Shown: positions 26,580 to 33,969 of the stretch, one piece after another
Position numbering within the stretch: the stretch's first letter is position 1
Layout of the letters: each line of letters starts with the position of its first letter
Position numbers and translations under genes: made by a program
The notes under the pieces: generated by a model
What the model saw: the letters and a program-made list of their open reading frames with translations, nothing else
The model's database searches: none
Told to the model about the DNA's origin: nothing
Source of the DNA: Thermoflexus hugenholtzii JAD2
GTDB lineage: Bacteria > Chloroflexota > Dehalococcoidia > UBA2979
Assembly (NCBI GenBank): GCA_945903275.1
Contig: CAMDNW010000004.1
Span: forward strand, 81,491 to 145,490
Reading direction: 5' to 3'
DNA: 64,000 bases

Positions 26580-26990
26580 ATGCGATTCAAGCGCGCTGAC
26601 CTGCCGGGCTTCCTGATTGCAGTGATCGCGCCGCCGTTGCTGACGGTGCTGTTCTTCCGCGCGTTCGATGTCTTCGACCATCGCGGCACACCGCTGCTCG
26701 GCATCATGTCGTTGAACCTTGCGGTGTGCGGAGGGTTGCTGGCGATGTTCACGCGGTTCGTGCGCAACTGGTACTGGCCACTCGCGTGCGTGCTGGTACT
26801 CGGGGTCGCTGTCATCGGCGTGATCTGGATGCAGTCGCAGGGGACGGGAGACAGCGGCCCCGCGACCGCACTGAAGTGGATCGGCCTGCTCGCCTTCTTC
26901 GCGGCCAACCTCACGGTTGGCGTGCAGGTGTTGATCCACGGCTTGCTGCCGTTGGTCGACCGACGCGCCGAACGGCGCGCCCGCTCGTGA
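26580..26990 (+). CDS. Small polytopic membrane protein, unknown
   Basis: A 136-residue protein with four hydrophobic segments (residues about 10-28, 40-60, 67-85, 98-120) and a basic C terminus (DRRAERRARS). Not recognised. It starts 17 bases after the SDR stop with AAGGAAG upstream of the ATG, and is followed 13 bases later by another unknown gene, so the three form a probable operon. Confidence 0.72.
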   Translation: MRFKRADLPGFLIAVIAPPLLTVLFFRAFDVFDHRGTPLLGIMSLNLAVCGGLLAMFTRFVRNWYWPLACVLVLGVAVIGVIWMQSQGTGDSGPATALKWIGLLAFFAANLTVGVQVLIHGLLPLVDRRAERRARS

Positions 26991-27003
26991 ACACGGCGCA
27001 AGG

Positions 27004-27990
27004 ATGAGAGACGGGCTGCCACGGGACGAGCGCGCCGCGCTGACGATGCTTGCCGCGTGGATGGGTGAGCGGTTCTTCCGCACGTTCCGGCCGGCTCCGG
27101 ACAGCGACCGCGGCCCCTTCGATGCGCTACTGATGCAGCGCGACCTGCGCGTCGGCATCACGATCGGCCTGCTCTGGGACGACGGCGAGACGCCGGGTGT
27201 TCCAATGCTCGAAGCCGCGGTGGGCGGTGACCTTGAGGCCGCAAGCGATACCGGCGCCTACGTGCTCTGGGTACCGCCGAGGTCTGGCGTCACCGAGCGC
27301 GAGCCGGCTGCGTCCGATCTGCGGTTACTTGTCTCGCGTGGCCTCGGTGGGTTGCAGCCTGGCGAGCGGCGCGAAGTGCGCATCCCGGCGATCCTGCGCC
27401 TCGCCAAAATCGATGCAGGCGGCTCGTACATTTCCGTCACGGGCGGGCTGGCATCGGAGTGGACGCATCTGTCCGAAAACGTCCCCGGCGCGTTCCACCT
27501 CGACTCTCGCGACATCCACCGGCTACCCAAGGAGGAAGCTGAGCGCGAGATTTTGATCGCCGCAATCCGCGACCGCGCCCACCGCCTTGAGGTAGGTGAG
27601 TTCACCGCCGTCGAGGTCCACGACTACTGGCTCGTCTCACGGCTGTCCGGCACTGAGCCGCGCGGCCTCACCATCATCGGGGCGCATGAGGCCTTCGACA
27701 GTTCCGACGCCGCCGCGGTGCGCCGCCTGCTGCGCGCGCACGTCAAGCGTGCCGAGGAGCAGCGTTACAACGGCACCGCCGATCTGACCGCATTGCTGCT
27801 GGTCGGCTCCTACGCGCACATCGGCGACGAGCGCGTCACCGCAGGGCTGCGCGGCATGAATCCCTCAGCGTATGGCGGCATCGATCTCGTCGCGCTGGTC
27901 GCTGACGGACTCGTGCGGCAGGTGCTGCAACCGCGCTCGCTGCCATGGGAATCACCGGCACCTACACCGATACCGCCTGCCGCGACCTAA
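27004..27990 (+). CDS. Conserved-looking protein of unknown function
   Basis: A 328-residue soluble protein with no signal peptide or membrane helix. It has alternating beta/alpha segments; 'LRVGITIGLLWDDGETPG', 'AYVLWVPPRSGVTEREPAAS' and 'GERREVRIPAILRLAKIDAG' stand out, followed by a helical C-terminal half (RRLLRAHVKRAEEQRYNGTA). I do not recognise a family. It is the third gene of the SDR/membrane-protein unit and converges on the RDD gene, with which it overlaps by four bases (27987-27990). Confidence 0.75.
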   Translation: MRDGLPRDERAALTMLAAWMGERFFRTFRPAPDSDRGPFDALLMQRDLRVGITIGLLWDDGETPGVPMLEAAVGGDLEAASDTGAYVLWVPPRSGVTEREPAASDLRLLVSRGLGGLQPGERREVRIPAILRLAKIDAGGSYISVTGGLASEWTHLSENVPGAFHLDSRDIHRLPKEEAEREILIAAIRDRAHRLEVGEFTAVEVHDYWLVSRLSGTEPRGLTIIGAHEAFDSSDAAAVRRLLRAHVKRAEEQRYNGTADLTALLLVGSYAHIGDERVTAGLRGMNPSAYGGIDLVALVADGLVRQVLQPRSLPWESPAPTPIPPAAT

Positions 27991-28610
27991 CGGCGTAGTT
28001 CGCTGGCCTCACTGCGGTCGGAGGCCTCACGCCGTACGCGCACGACCCAAGTCTTGGCGAAGCGATCGTGCAGCGTGCGCCTCTCGCTGTCCCACGAGGC
28101 GAGCGCGTAGCCGAGCCAGAACGGTACCTCGCTCAATACCGACCAGAGTGCGCGCACCAATCCACGCTGTGCCCCGGGCGGCTGACCGGCGGCATCGATG
28201 GTACGGAGGCCCAGCGCACGCTTCCCGGGCGACCAGCCGAGCGCGTTCCAAAGCCAGCGGAAGAGCACCGTCAACACCATGTTCGCTATCACGAAACTGG
28301 GAGTGAGCATCTGGTTCAAGCGGAACGCCTCCCCAGCCGCAGTCGCAGGCGGAGGCGGTACGTACACGATGCCGATGGCCACCAGCACAGGAATGATGAA
28401 CAGTCCCACGGCGAGCGCAAACACGAGCTGGTCGATGACAAAGCCCGCCACGCGCAGCAGGTATGGCGCGGGCACGAGGCCGAGTGACGCGAACTCACTC
28501 GTACCGCCGCCCGCAGCCGTCCGATGTCCTCCGAGCGCGCCGTCTCCGTGCCATGACGGTCCCGGGCGACCGAGCGGCTCGCGCTCTCGTGGGTGCGTCT
28601 CACTGACCAC
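27987..28610 (-). CDS. RDD-family membrane protein
   Basis: A 207-residue protein with an N-terminal disordered, Pro/Gly-rich stretch and an RDD domain: 'APYLLRVAGFVIDQLVFALAVGLFI' (R-x-x-x-x-x-I-D), a second helix 'SFVIANMVLTVLFRWLWNALGWSPGKRALGLRTIDAAG' and 'WSVLSEVPFWLGYALASWDSERRTLHDRFAKTWVV' (the 'R-x-x-HD-x-x-A-x-T-x-V' signature). GTG at 28610 is chosen because GGGAGG lies six bases upstream; a longer frame to 28670 would overlap the SDR gene more deeply. The function of RDD proteins is generally transport-like and unresolved. Confidence 0.85.
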   Translation of the reverse strand: MVSETHPREREPLGRPGPSWHGDGALGGHRTAAGGGTSEFASLGLVPAPYLLRVAGFVIDQLVFALAVGLFIIPVLVAIGIVYVPPPPATAAGEAFRLNQMLTPSFVIANMVLTVLFRWLWNALGWSPGKRALGLRTIDAAGQPPGAQRGLVRALWSVLSEVPFWLGYALASWDSERRTLHDRFAKTWVVRVRREASDRSEASELRR

Positions 28611-29352
28611 GGGCGGCCTCCCTGATGTGCGCATCGAGATGTTCGAGCCGTCCGGTGATGGCGGCGTCACTTGTCAGCATGCCCACAACGAGCCGCCCGA
28701 GCACCGCGGCGGCGTCTCCCGGCAGCACCGGCTCGAGCGTGCCTGCCTCGGCATCCACCCATGTGGTGGTACCGACGACGAGGGCATCGACACCGACAGA
28801 CTGGGGAAGGAGTTCCTCGGCGAGCGAGCGGGCAAGATTCAAGGCGGCCGCCTGCGCCGCAGCGTAGGCAGCCGCACCCGCAAGGCCAGCCTCGGCGGCC
28901 TCGTGGACGATGAGGAGCACACGGCCGCCACCAGTGCGGCGGAACTCGTCGGCAGCAGCGCGCACGGCGAACAGATGGGCGTAGGCGTTCACGGTCATCA
29001 CTTGCTGGATATCCGAGTCAGTCGTCCGGCCCAACGGCGCAGCGAAGAAACGATCTGGGGCGCTCACAAGGATGTCTAAACCACCAAGTTCCTTCGTCAC
29101 CTGCCGCGTCGAGACCTTCACATTCTGGCCGAGGGTGACGTCGAAGGCGTAGGTCGCCGCCACCCGGCCGGCAGCCTCTAGTTCGCGCTGAATGCGCTTG
29201 GCGACTAGCACGCCCTCATCGGCGCGCATAGTGGCCAGACCGACATCAGCGCCTGCCGCGCCGAGCGCGCGCGCGATCGCGGCGCCCACGGGTGTCTCCA
29301 CACCCACGACCAGCGCCTTGCGGCCAACCAGTGGCAATACGGATTCCTGCAT
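28600..29352 (-). CDS. SDR-like protein with degenerate active site
   Basis: A 250-residue Rossmann protein similar in length and order to SDRs: 'ALVVGVETPVGAAIARALGAAG' at the cofactor site, 'LDILVSAPDRF' in place of the NNAG motif, and 'VLLIVHEAAEAGLAGAAAYAAAQAAALNLARSLAEEL' at the active site. The Tyr is kept but the catalytic Lys of Y-x-x-x-K is Gln, and the catalytic Ser position is not a serine. This suggests a cofactor-binding but catalytically altered protein. It overlaps the RDD start by 11 bases. Confidence 0.85.
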   Translation of the reverse strand: MQESVLPLVGRKALVVGVETPVGAAIARALGAAGADVGLATMRADEGVLVAKRIQRELEAAGRVAATYAFDVTLGQNVKVSTRQVTKELGGLDILVSAPDRFFAAPLGRTTDSDIQQVMTVNAYAHLFAVRAAADEFRRTGGGRVLLIVHEAAEAGLAGAAAYAAAQAAALNLARSLAEELLPQSVGVDALVVGTTTWVDAEAGTLEPVLPGDAAAVLGRLVVGMLTSDAAITGRLEHLDAHIREAARGQ

Positions 29353-29361
29353 TCATCGATC

Positions 29362-29505
29362 CTAGACCATGGCACGCTCCGCCGTGACCACGTCCGATGC
29401 TGAGATTGCGGAAAAGTCAGCATCGACCACCGGCAGCCCGCCGAACAATGCCACCACCCCGCGCCGCGAGAGCACCTAGCCGATCAGCGCGTCGTCGTTG
29501 TCCAT
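29362..29505 (-). pseudogene. N-terminal relic of an intradiol ring-cleavage dioxygenase
   Basis: From ATG 29505, with GGAGG eight bases upstream, the frame reads MDNDDALIG, a TAG stop, then VLSRRGVVALFGGLPVV before running out at 29362. This resembles the conserved N-terminal region of bacterial intradiol dioxygenases ('M-x-N-D-D-x-x-(I/V)-G-x-(V/I)-LSRRE-x-LAL-x-G', the start of a signal peptide). The in-frame TAG and absence of any catalytic domain mark it as a relic. The remaining 29506-29639 holds nothing else recognisable. Confidence 0.45.
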
Positions 29506-29639
29506 TGTCGTGCCTCCGCAGGGCTTCAGTGTTTTACCAAGCTCAGCAACCATTCCCGCTCGAGGTGCTAACCGCCTGCAATCCCAGATGCTAACGCTAT
29601 GAGACGTGTTGTAAGAGGGCGACTCGCTATTATCGATTC

Positions 29640-30311
29640 ATGCCAACGCGCGAAGACTTGGTTCAGGCGATCATGGCGGACGACCCCGAGTCGGTAGCGG
29701 AAATCCTCTCCGCTGACCCCGCACTGGCCGTTGCCAACATCGAGACTTCTCCACTGCTGCTGGCGATTTATCGCAGCCGCCGTGAGTCGGTTGACGCGCT
29801 ACTGGCCGCGCATCCTCCGCTCACGCCCAACGAGGCTGCCGCGCTGGGCAACACGGCGGCGTTACGAGCGCATCTTGACGCGCAGCCGCGCCTCGCGATG
29901 GAGTTCGACGACGACGGTTACACCCTGCTGCATCGTGCCGCGTGGTTCGGGCATATCGAGGCGTCCACGTTACTGCTCGATCGCGGGGCAGATGCGGGCG
30001 CGATTGCGTTCAACGCCGCCGAACACACACCGCTACACGCTGCAGTACACCGGCACCACAGCGATCTTGCCGAACTGCTGCTCTCCCGAGGCTCGCCAGC
30101 GAATGCGCAGCAGACTGGCGGCCTGACCGCGCTGCACATCGCCGCGTACCTCGGCGACGAGGATTTTGCGGTGATGCTGATCGAGTGCGGCGCCAGCGCG
30201 ACCATTGAAACTGATGACGGTAAAACGCCGGGGGATATCGCGTACCTCCACGGGCACGATGTGCTCGCCACGCTGCTGGAAGTGGTCGCAGGGGGCGGAA
30301 GCGCGGCATAG
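29640..30311 (+). CDS. Ankyrin-repeat protein
   Basis: A 223-residue protein with about five ankyrin repeats. The clearest are 'DDDGYTLLHRAAWFGHIEASTLLLDRGADAG', 'AEHTPLHAAVHRHHSDLAELLLSRGSPAN' and 'GGLTALHIAAYLGDEDFAVMLIECGASATIE', with two more divergent repeats in the first 80 residues. No signal peptide. Ankyrin repeats mediate protein binding; the partner is unknown. It is a stand-alone gene, with no paralogue in the window. Confidence 0.92.
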   Translation: MPTREDLVQAIMADDPESVAEILSADPALAVANIETSPLLLAIYRSRRESVDALLAAHPPLTPNEAAALGNTAALRAHLDAQPRLAMEFDDDGYTLLHRAAWFGHIEASTLLLDRGADAGAIAFNAAEHTPLHAAVHRHHSDLAELLLSRGSPANAQQTGGLTALHIAAYLGDEDFAVMLIECGASATIETDDGKTPGDIAYLHGHDVLATLLEVVAGGGSAA

Positions 30312-30378
30312 CGTGCGCCTGAACAGCCACGCGAGGTTCCCGATGATCCGCAGGTCGTTGCCGCCACGATGAATATCG

Positions 30379-30513
30379 ATGCGGCTGTGGCGACTGCTCG
30401 CGTGGACGGCCAGCGTGAACTTGGAGCTACTCGCGGTGGCGACAGTGCTGAGCCGGTCGCCGGAAGCCTCGGAGGCTATGCAACGGCTGCTGATGCTCTA
30501 CGAGCTGGGCTAG
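30379..30513 (+). CDS. Possible 44-residue membrane peptide or gene relic
   Basis: A short frame starting MRLWRLLAWTASVNLELLAV and ending MQRLLMLYELG has one hydrophobic helix and an amphipathic end. It overlaps the last codon of the convergent gene at 30510. No ribosome binding site is obvious. It may be a relic of a longer membrane protein or a chance frame. Confidence 0.25.
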   Translation: MRLWRLLAWTASVNLELLAVATVLSRSPEASEAMQRLLMLYELG

Positions 30514-31139
30514 CCGCGGACGGCGCGCGCTACCTCGCGGGCGAGGGCACCCGCACCGCGGCGGCTCACGGTCATCGTCTTGTCGCGGTACTCGGGGCGG
30601 GTGAACTGCAACGAGACGCGGTGTTCGAGGGGCGTCGAGGCCCACACGACGATCAGGTCGGCGGCATCAGCCCAGGCGCGTGCCTGTGCCGGGGGGCGCG
30701 TGGTGGTGCCGTCGACGACGCTTAACTCCACTCCGGAGCCCGTGAGACCGCGCCGCAGTTCATCGTGCGCGCCCGGGACGCCGCCGAGCAGCAGCAGGCG
30801 TTGCTTGCCAGCACGCACCAGCGCCCGACCCAGTTCGCGGATCGCGGGCGCGGTACGGCCACCCTCGCAAATCTCGCAGGCGTTGCGATCTACGATGGCA
30901 AGCGGGCGTGTGTCCGCGATGAGAGCCGGGAGGCAATCGCTCGTACCGCAGCAGCGCGCGACTCCGGAAGCGATGGCAGCCTCGGCGGCCTCGCGCTTGG
31001 AGGCGGTGAGATTCTTCTTACGCGGGTTCGTGAGTTTGGCGGCCTCGAGCGCCGCGCGGCCGATACGCTGCGCCGCCTCGGAGCAGAAGCCGAGTTCGAG
31101 CAGCAAAGCGGCAATCGGGATGTCTGGTGTGGCCGTCAC
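30510..31139 (-). CDS. DUF2325-like protein with a cysteine cluster
   Basis: A 209-residue protein. The N-terminal half is helical and basic; the middle has cysteines in 'ARCCGTSDCLPALI' and 'RNACEICEGG'. The C-terminal half reads 'RLLLLGGVPGAHDELRRGLTGSGVELSVVDGTTTRPPAQARAWADAADLIVVWASTPLEHRVS', which resembles the Rossmann-like DUF2325 fold ('GG-x-x-x-x-x-x-x-x-L-x-x-x-G-x-x-x-x-x-DG ... AD-x-V-x-x-x-T-x-x-x-H'). The five cysteines may bind a metal or cluster. Function unknown. It follows the NTF2-like gene by about 42 bases on the same strand. Confidence 0.7.
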   Translation of the reverse strand: MTATPDIPIAALLLELGFCSEAAQRIGRAALEAAKLTNPRKKNLTASKREAAEAAIASGVARCCGTSDCLPALIADTRPLAIVDRNACEICEGGRTAPAIRELGRALVRAGKQRLLLLGGVPGAHDELRRGLTGSGVELSVVDGTTTRPPAQARAWADAADLIVVWASTPLEHRVSLQFTRPEYRDKTMTVSRRGAGALAREVARAVRG

Positions 31140-31181
31140 CGATCCAGCGTCGATGCGCCTCGTGGCCGCGTCAAACGCGGA

Positions 31182-31583
31182 TCAAACCGGGTCGGCGAGG
31201 CGCGTGGCCTGCCAGGCGGAACAGCGCCATTCGCCACTGCTCTCCACCCAGACACTGGTGAAGCGAGTATCGAGGTGCGTCACCTCGCCTCGGGGGTTCA
31301 TCTCCTGATGCGCGCGGCCGGACAGCACCAGCACGCCGGGGTAGGTGCGGAACTCGACCTCGGGCAGTTCGTACACGATGTAGCGGCGACCACCCGTGCG
31401 GAACGACTCAAGCCAGTCGGCACGTGAGTCGACGCGGGCGTTACTGGCGTGAGTGTAGGTGTATTCCGGCGCGAGCAAGCGATCGAGCGCATCGGCGTCA
31501 CCGCTCATGGTGCCGACGAGCCAGCGCTGTACTGCTGCCAGCACCTCGCGTTCTGCCTCAGTGTGCGCGTTGCCAGTAGTCAT
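31182..31583 (-). CDS. NTF2-like/SnoaL-like domain protein (DUF4440 type)
   Basis: A 133-residue cone-fold protein: 'EVLAAVQRWLVGTMSGDADALDRLLAPEYTYTHASNARVDSRADWLESFRTGG' then a beta-sheet ending 'HLDTRFTSVWVESSGEWRCSAWQATRL'. This matches nuclear transport factor 2-family DUF4440 proteins, which act as small hydrolases, isomerases or ligand-binding proteins. No specific activity can be read. It lies divergent from the PIG-L gene with a gap of about 215 bases. Confidence 0.85.
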   Translation of the reverse strand: MTTGNAHTEAEREVLAAVQRWLVGTMSGDADALDRLLAPEYTYTHASNARVDSRADWLESFRTGGRRYIVYELPEVEFRTYPGVLVLSGRAHQEMNPRGEVTHLDTRFTSVWVESSGEWRCSAWQATRLADPV

Positions 31584-31798
31584 TACGCCCTCGCCGTCAC
31601 GAGATCGGGCGGCACTGGGGCCGTCGTGCCGCCCGCGGTGAAGAGCCGGACAGGGAATTCGGCCACGCCCGTATCCGCCTCGCGAGCCGCTGTTCGTCGG
31701 CAGATTATGGCTTTACCACCACCAACCCCACAAGGCCAGTAGTTGTGTTGGCCATGTTTCTCGCTTCGTGCCGCACGGGGAGATACCCTAACTCAACG

Positions 31799-32545
31799 AT
31801 GGCCGCTGGACTTGAAGACCTGTTCGGGCAGGAGACGCCCGGCGAGCCCGATGAGGCAGCCGGTGAGTTCCGCCGCGCCCTGGTAGTTGCCGCCCATCCT
31901 GACGATGCCGATTTTGGGGCGGGCGGCACGGCAGCGCTGCTGGTGAAGGCTGGTTGGGATGTCCGCTACGTCATCGTGACGGATGGCTCGAAAGGCTCCG
32001 ACGACCCCTCGTTCACCCCTGAGCGCCTCGTCACCACTCGCGAGGAAGAACAGCGCGTCGCCGCCGCCTACCTCGGCGTGGGGAGTGTGCGGTTCCTCGG
32101 ATTTACCGACGGCGAGTTGGTGTACTCGCGAGTGCTGTTAGGTGCGATCACCCGCGAAATCCGCGAGTTCCAGCCATTCGCGGTCTACACTCACGACCCT
32201 GAGCCGGTGGTGATCAATAACGCGTTTGTGAACCACTCCGACCATCGCATCAGCGGCCTCGCGACCGTGGACGCGGTCTACCCGACCGCGCGCGACAGGC
32301 TGAACTTCCCCGAACACCTCATCGATGGTCTGCCTACTCACAAGGTCCGGGAGCTCTATCTCTGGGGCGCGAACCAACCGACGTTCGATGTCGATATCGG
32401 TGTCGTACTCGAAGATAAGATCGCGGCGTTGCTACTGCACGCGAGCCAGTTCGGCGAGGACATCGCGGATTTCGTGCGCAATCGCTGGCGCGATGAGCAG
32501 GGCCGTGCGGTCGAACGCTTCCGGCGCGTCGTGCTCTTCCGGTGA
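31799..32545 (+). CDS. PIG-L family (LmbE/MshB-like) deacetylase
   Basis: A 248-residue zinc-dependent N-acetylglucosaminide deacetylase-like protein. The family motif 'ALVVAAHPDDADFGAGGTAALL' (A-H-P-D-D) and the distal 'VNHSDHRISGLATVDAVYPTAR' (H-x-D-H) provide the zinc ligands. PIG-L members include MshB and Mca of mycothiol metabolism. The start at 31799 (MAAGLEDLFGQE) is preferred; the frame is open to GTG 31745, which would add a basic N terminus. It overlaps the NUDIX gene by GTGA. An MshC-like ligase lies 1.4 kb away, which makes a thiol-cofactor role possible (inference). Confidence 0.88.
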   Translation: MAAGLEDLFGQETPGEPDEAAGEFRRALVVAAHPDDADFGAGGTAALLVKAGWDVRYVIVTDGSKGSDDPSFTPERLVTTREEEQRVAAAYLGVGSVRFLGFTDGELVYSRVLLGAITREIREFQPFAVYTHDPEPVVINNAFVNHSDHRISGLATVDAVYPTARDRLNFPEHLIDGLPTHKVRELYLWGANQPTFDVDIGVVLEDKIAALLLHASQFGEDIADFVRNRWRDEQGRAVERFRRVVLFR

Positions 32546-33036
32546 CCGCGAGGGGTACCGGCTTCTGCCCGAACTGCGGCACTGAGCTCGCCGACGGACC
32601 CGGGCTAGGAGGCCGCCCGCAGTGTCCCAACTGCATGTTCGTCCGCTACGAGAACCCAAAAGTTGCCACTGGTGTGGTCGCGGAGCGCGACGGGCACATC
32701 CTGCTCGTGCGCCGCAACCACGAGCCGATGCTCGGCAAGTGGTCGTTCCCCTCGGGCTTCGTCGATGCGGGCGAAGTGGTGGCCGAGGCTGCCATGCGGG
32801 AGACGTTCGAGGAGACTGGGGTGCAGGTGCGCATCGACCGACTGCTTGGCGTATACAGCAGCCGCGGGAGCGCGGTCGTCTTCATCGCCTACGCGGGCGC
32901 CATTGTCAGCGGCGAGCCGGTGGCCGGCGATGAGGCATTCGAGGTGGGCATGTTTCTACCGGAGAAACTCCCCGACCTCGCGTTCCCGCACGACCCGGCG
33001 ATCGTTGCGACGTGGCTCGCCAGCCGCGAGGTCTGA
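32542..33036 (+). CDS. NUDIX hydrolase with N-terminal zinc ribbon
   Basis: A 164-residue protein starting at GTG 32542, overlapping the PIG-L stop. An N-terminal zinc ribbon 'GFCPNCGTEL ... PQCPNCMFVRYENPKVATGVV' (four cysteines) precedes the NUDIX box 'GFVDAGEVVAEAAMRETFEETGV' (G-x5-E-x7-R-E-x2-E-E-x-G). This combination is typical of NudC-like and ADP-ribose pyrophosphatase-like hydrolases that act on nucleoside diphosphate derivatives. The likely operon partner is the deacetylase upstream. Confidence 0.92.
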   Translation: MTARGTGFCPNCGTELADGPGLGGRPQCPNCMFVRYENPKVATGVVAERDGHILLVRRNHEPMLGKWSFPSGFVDAGEVVAEAAMRETFEETGVQVRIDRLLGVYSSRGSAVVFIAYAGAIVSGEPVAGDEAFEVGMFLPEKLPDLAFPHDPAIVATWLASREV

Positions 33037-33091
33037 CCGCGCCAGTTGTGAGTGCGGTACGCTGGATGGCACAAGTCTCGGGAGGCTCGCG

Positions 33092-33562
33092 ATGACCAGC
33101 GAACAGCCAGAACACGATCCTCAGGATGGCTCTACGGAGCAGGAATCCGCAGAGCAGCCAGCGAACCGGCGCCGCGGGACTGGCGGCGGGTTCGGCTGGG
33201 GCGATGGCAACCGCGCCATGGCGGATCGACTGGTCGAGCGGGTCATCGACACCGCCAAGGCCGCGCGTGAGGCGGCTGACGCCGGGCGACCCGAGGTGGA
33301 GCGCCTTGTCCGTGAGGCACGCTCCGCCGCGGAAGGCGTCATCCCGTACGCCGAGCGCGCAGCACACGAGGCTGCCGCGTTCGTCAGTTCACACGAGCCT
33401 GAATTGAAGTCCGCCGTCGCCCGTGCCGCGCGCATTGCCGTACGCCTCGTGACTCCGCCCGCACTGCGCGAAGCGATCGACGAGGAACTCGCGAGAGAGC
33501 GTCAGGCCGAACGGGAACGCGAGGCTGGCGATACTGTGTCGCCCTCACAAGACCGGGGCTAG
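33092..33562 (+). CDS. Acidic-to-helical protein of unknown function
   Basis: A 156-residue protein. ATG 33092 is preceded by GGGAGG six bases upstream. The first 45 residues are polar and acidic (MTSEQPEHDPQDGSTEQESA), followed by a Gly-rich patch (GTGGGFGWGDGNRAM) and long amphipathic Ala/Glu/Arg helices (VERVIDTAKAAREAADAGRP ... RSAAEGVIPYAERAAHEAAA). It resembles no family I know; the helices look like coiled-coil or apolipoprotein/phasin-type surfaces. It overlaps the CorC relic by four bases on the opposite strand. Confidence 0.7.
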   Translation: MTSEQPEHDPQDGSTEQESAEQPANRRRGTGGGFGWGDGNRAMADRLVERVIDTAKAAREAADAGRPEVERLVREARSAAEGVIPYAERAAHEAAAFVSSHEPELKSAVARAARIAVRLVTPPALREAIDEELARERQAEREREAGDTVSPSQDRG

Positions 33563-33933
33563 TGGCCGACGCCCTGCTCCGTTTCTTCCGTCATCGACCG
33601 ATCGAGCAGCGACTGCGCTTCGACCGCCGCCATACGAAGGCCGTCCATCGCAGTCACGGTAAGCCGGTAGTCGCCCAGATCCACGCTGGCGCCGACCGCC
33701 GGAATGCGCCCGAGCCGCTCCATGATGTAACCAGCGACGGTGTTGTACGGACCTTCGTCGGGATCGAGGTTGCGCGCGCCTAGCCGAAAGTCGGTCAGCA
33801 TGCGCGCGACACGCGTGCGGCGCACAGTGACCAACGAGAACTCCGCCGCAACGAAGAACCCATTCGCAGGGACAAGCGCGATGATCGCGAGTAGACCGCT
33901 GCCGATGGCGAGCGCAGAACCTACAGGGTGAGA
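33559..33933 (-). pseudogene. CorC/HlyC (DUF21-CBS) transporter relic with large in-frame internal deletion
   Basis: The minus frame begins after a TAA (33936-33934) and reads SALAIGSGLLAIIALVPANG, then FFVAAEFSLVTVRRTRVAR, the start of the DUF21 membrane domain. It then passes directly to 'DPDEGPYNTVAGYIMERLGRIPAVGASVDLGDYRLTVTAMDGLRM', the C-terminal CorC_HlyC domain. A normal family member has about 300 residues (rest of DUF21 plus two CBS domains) between these parts. There is no ATG/GTG ahead of the DUF21 part; translation could begin only at GTG 33834. I regard it as a decayed gene. Confidence 0.75.
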
Positions 33934-33969
33934 TTACCAGCGATCAGCGTATACGATGTACGCGTTTGA

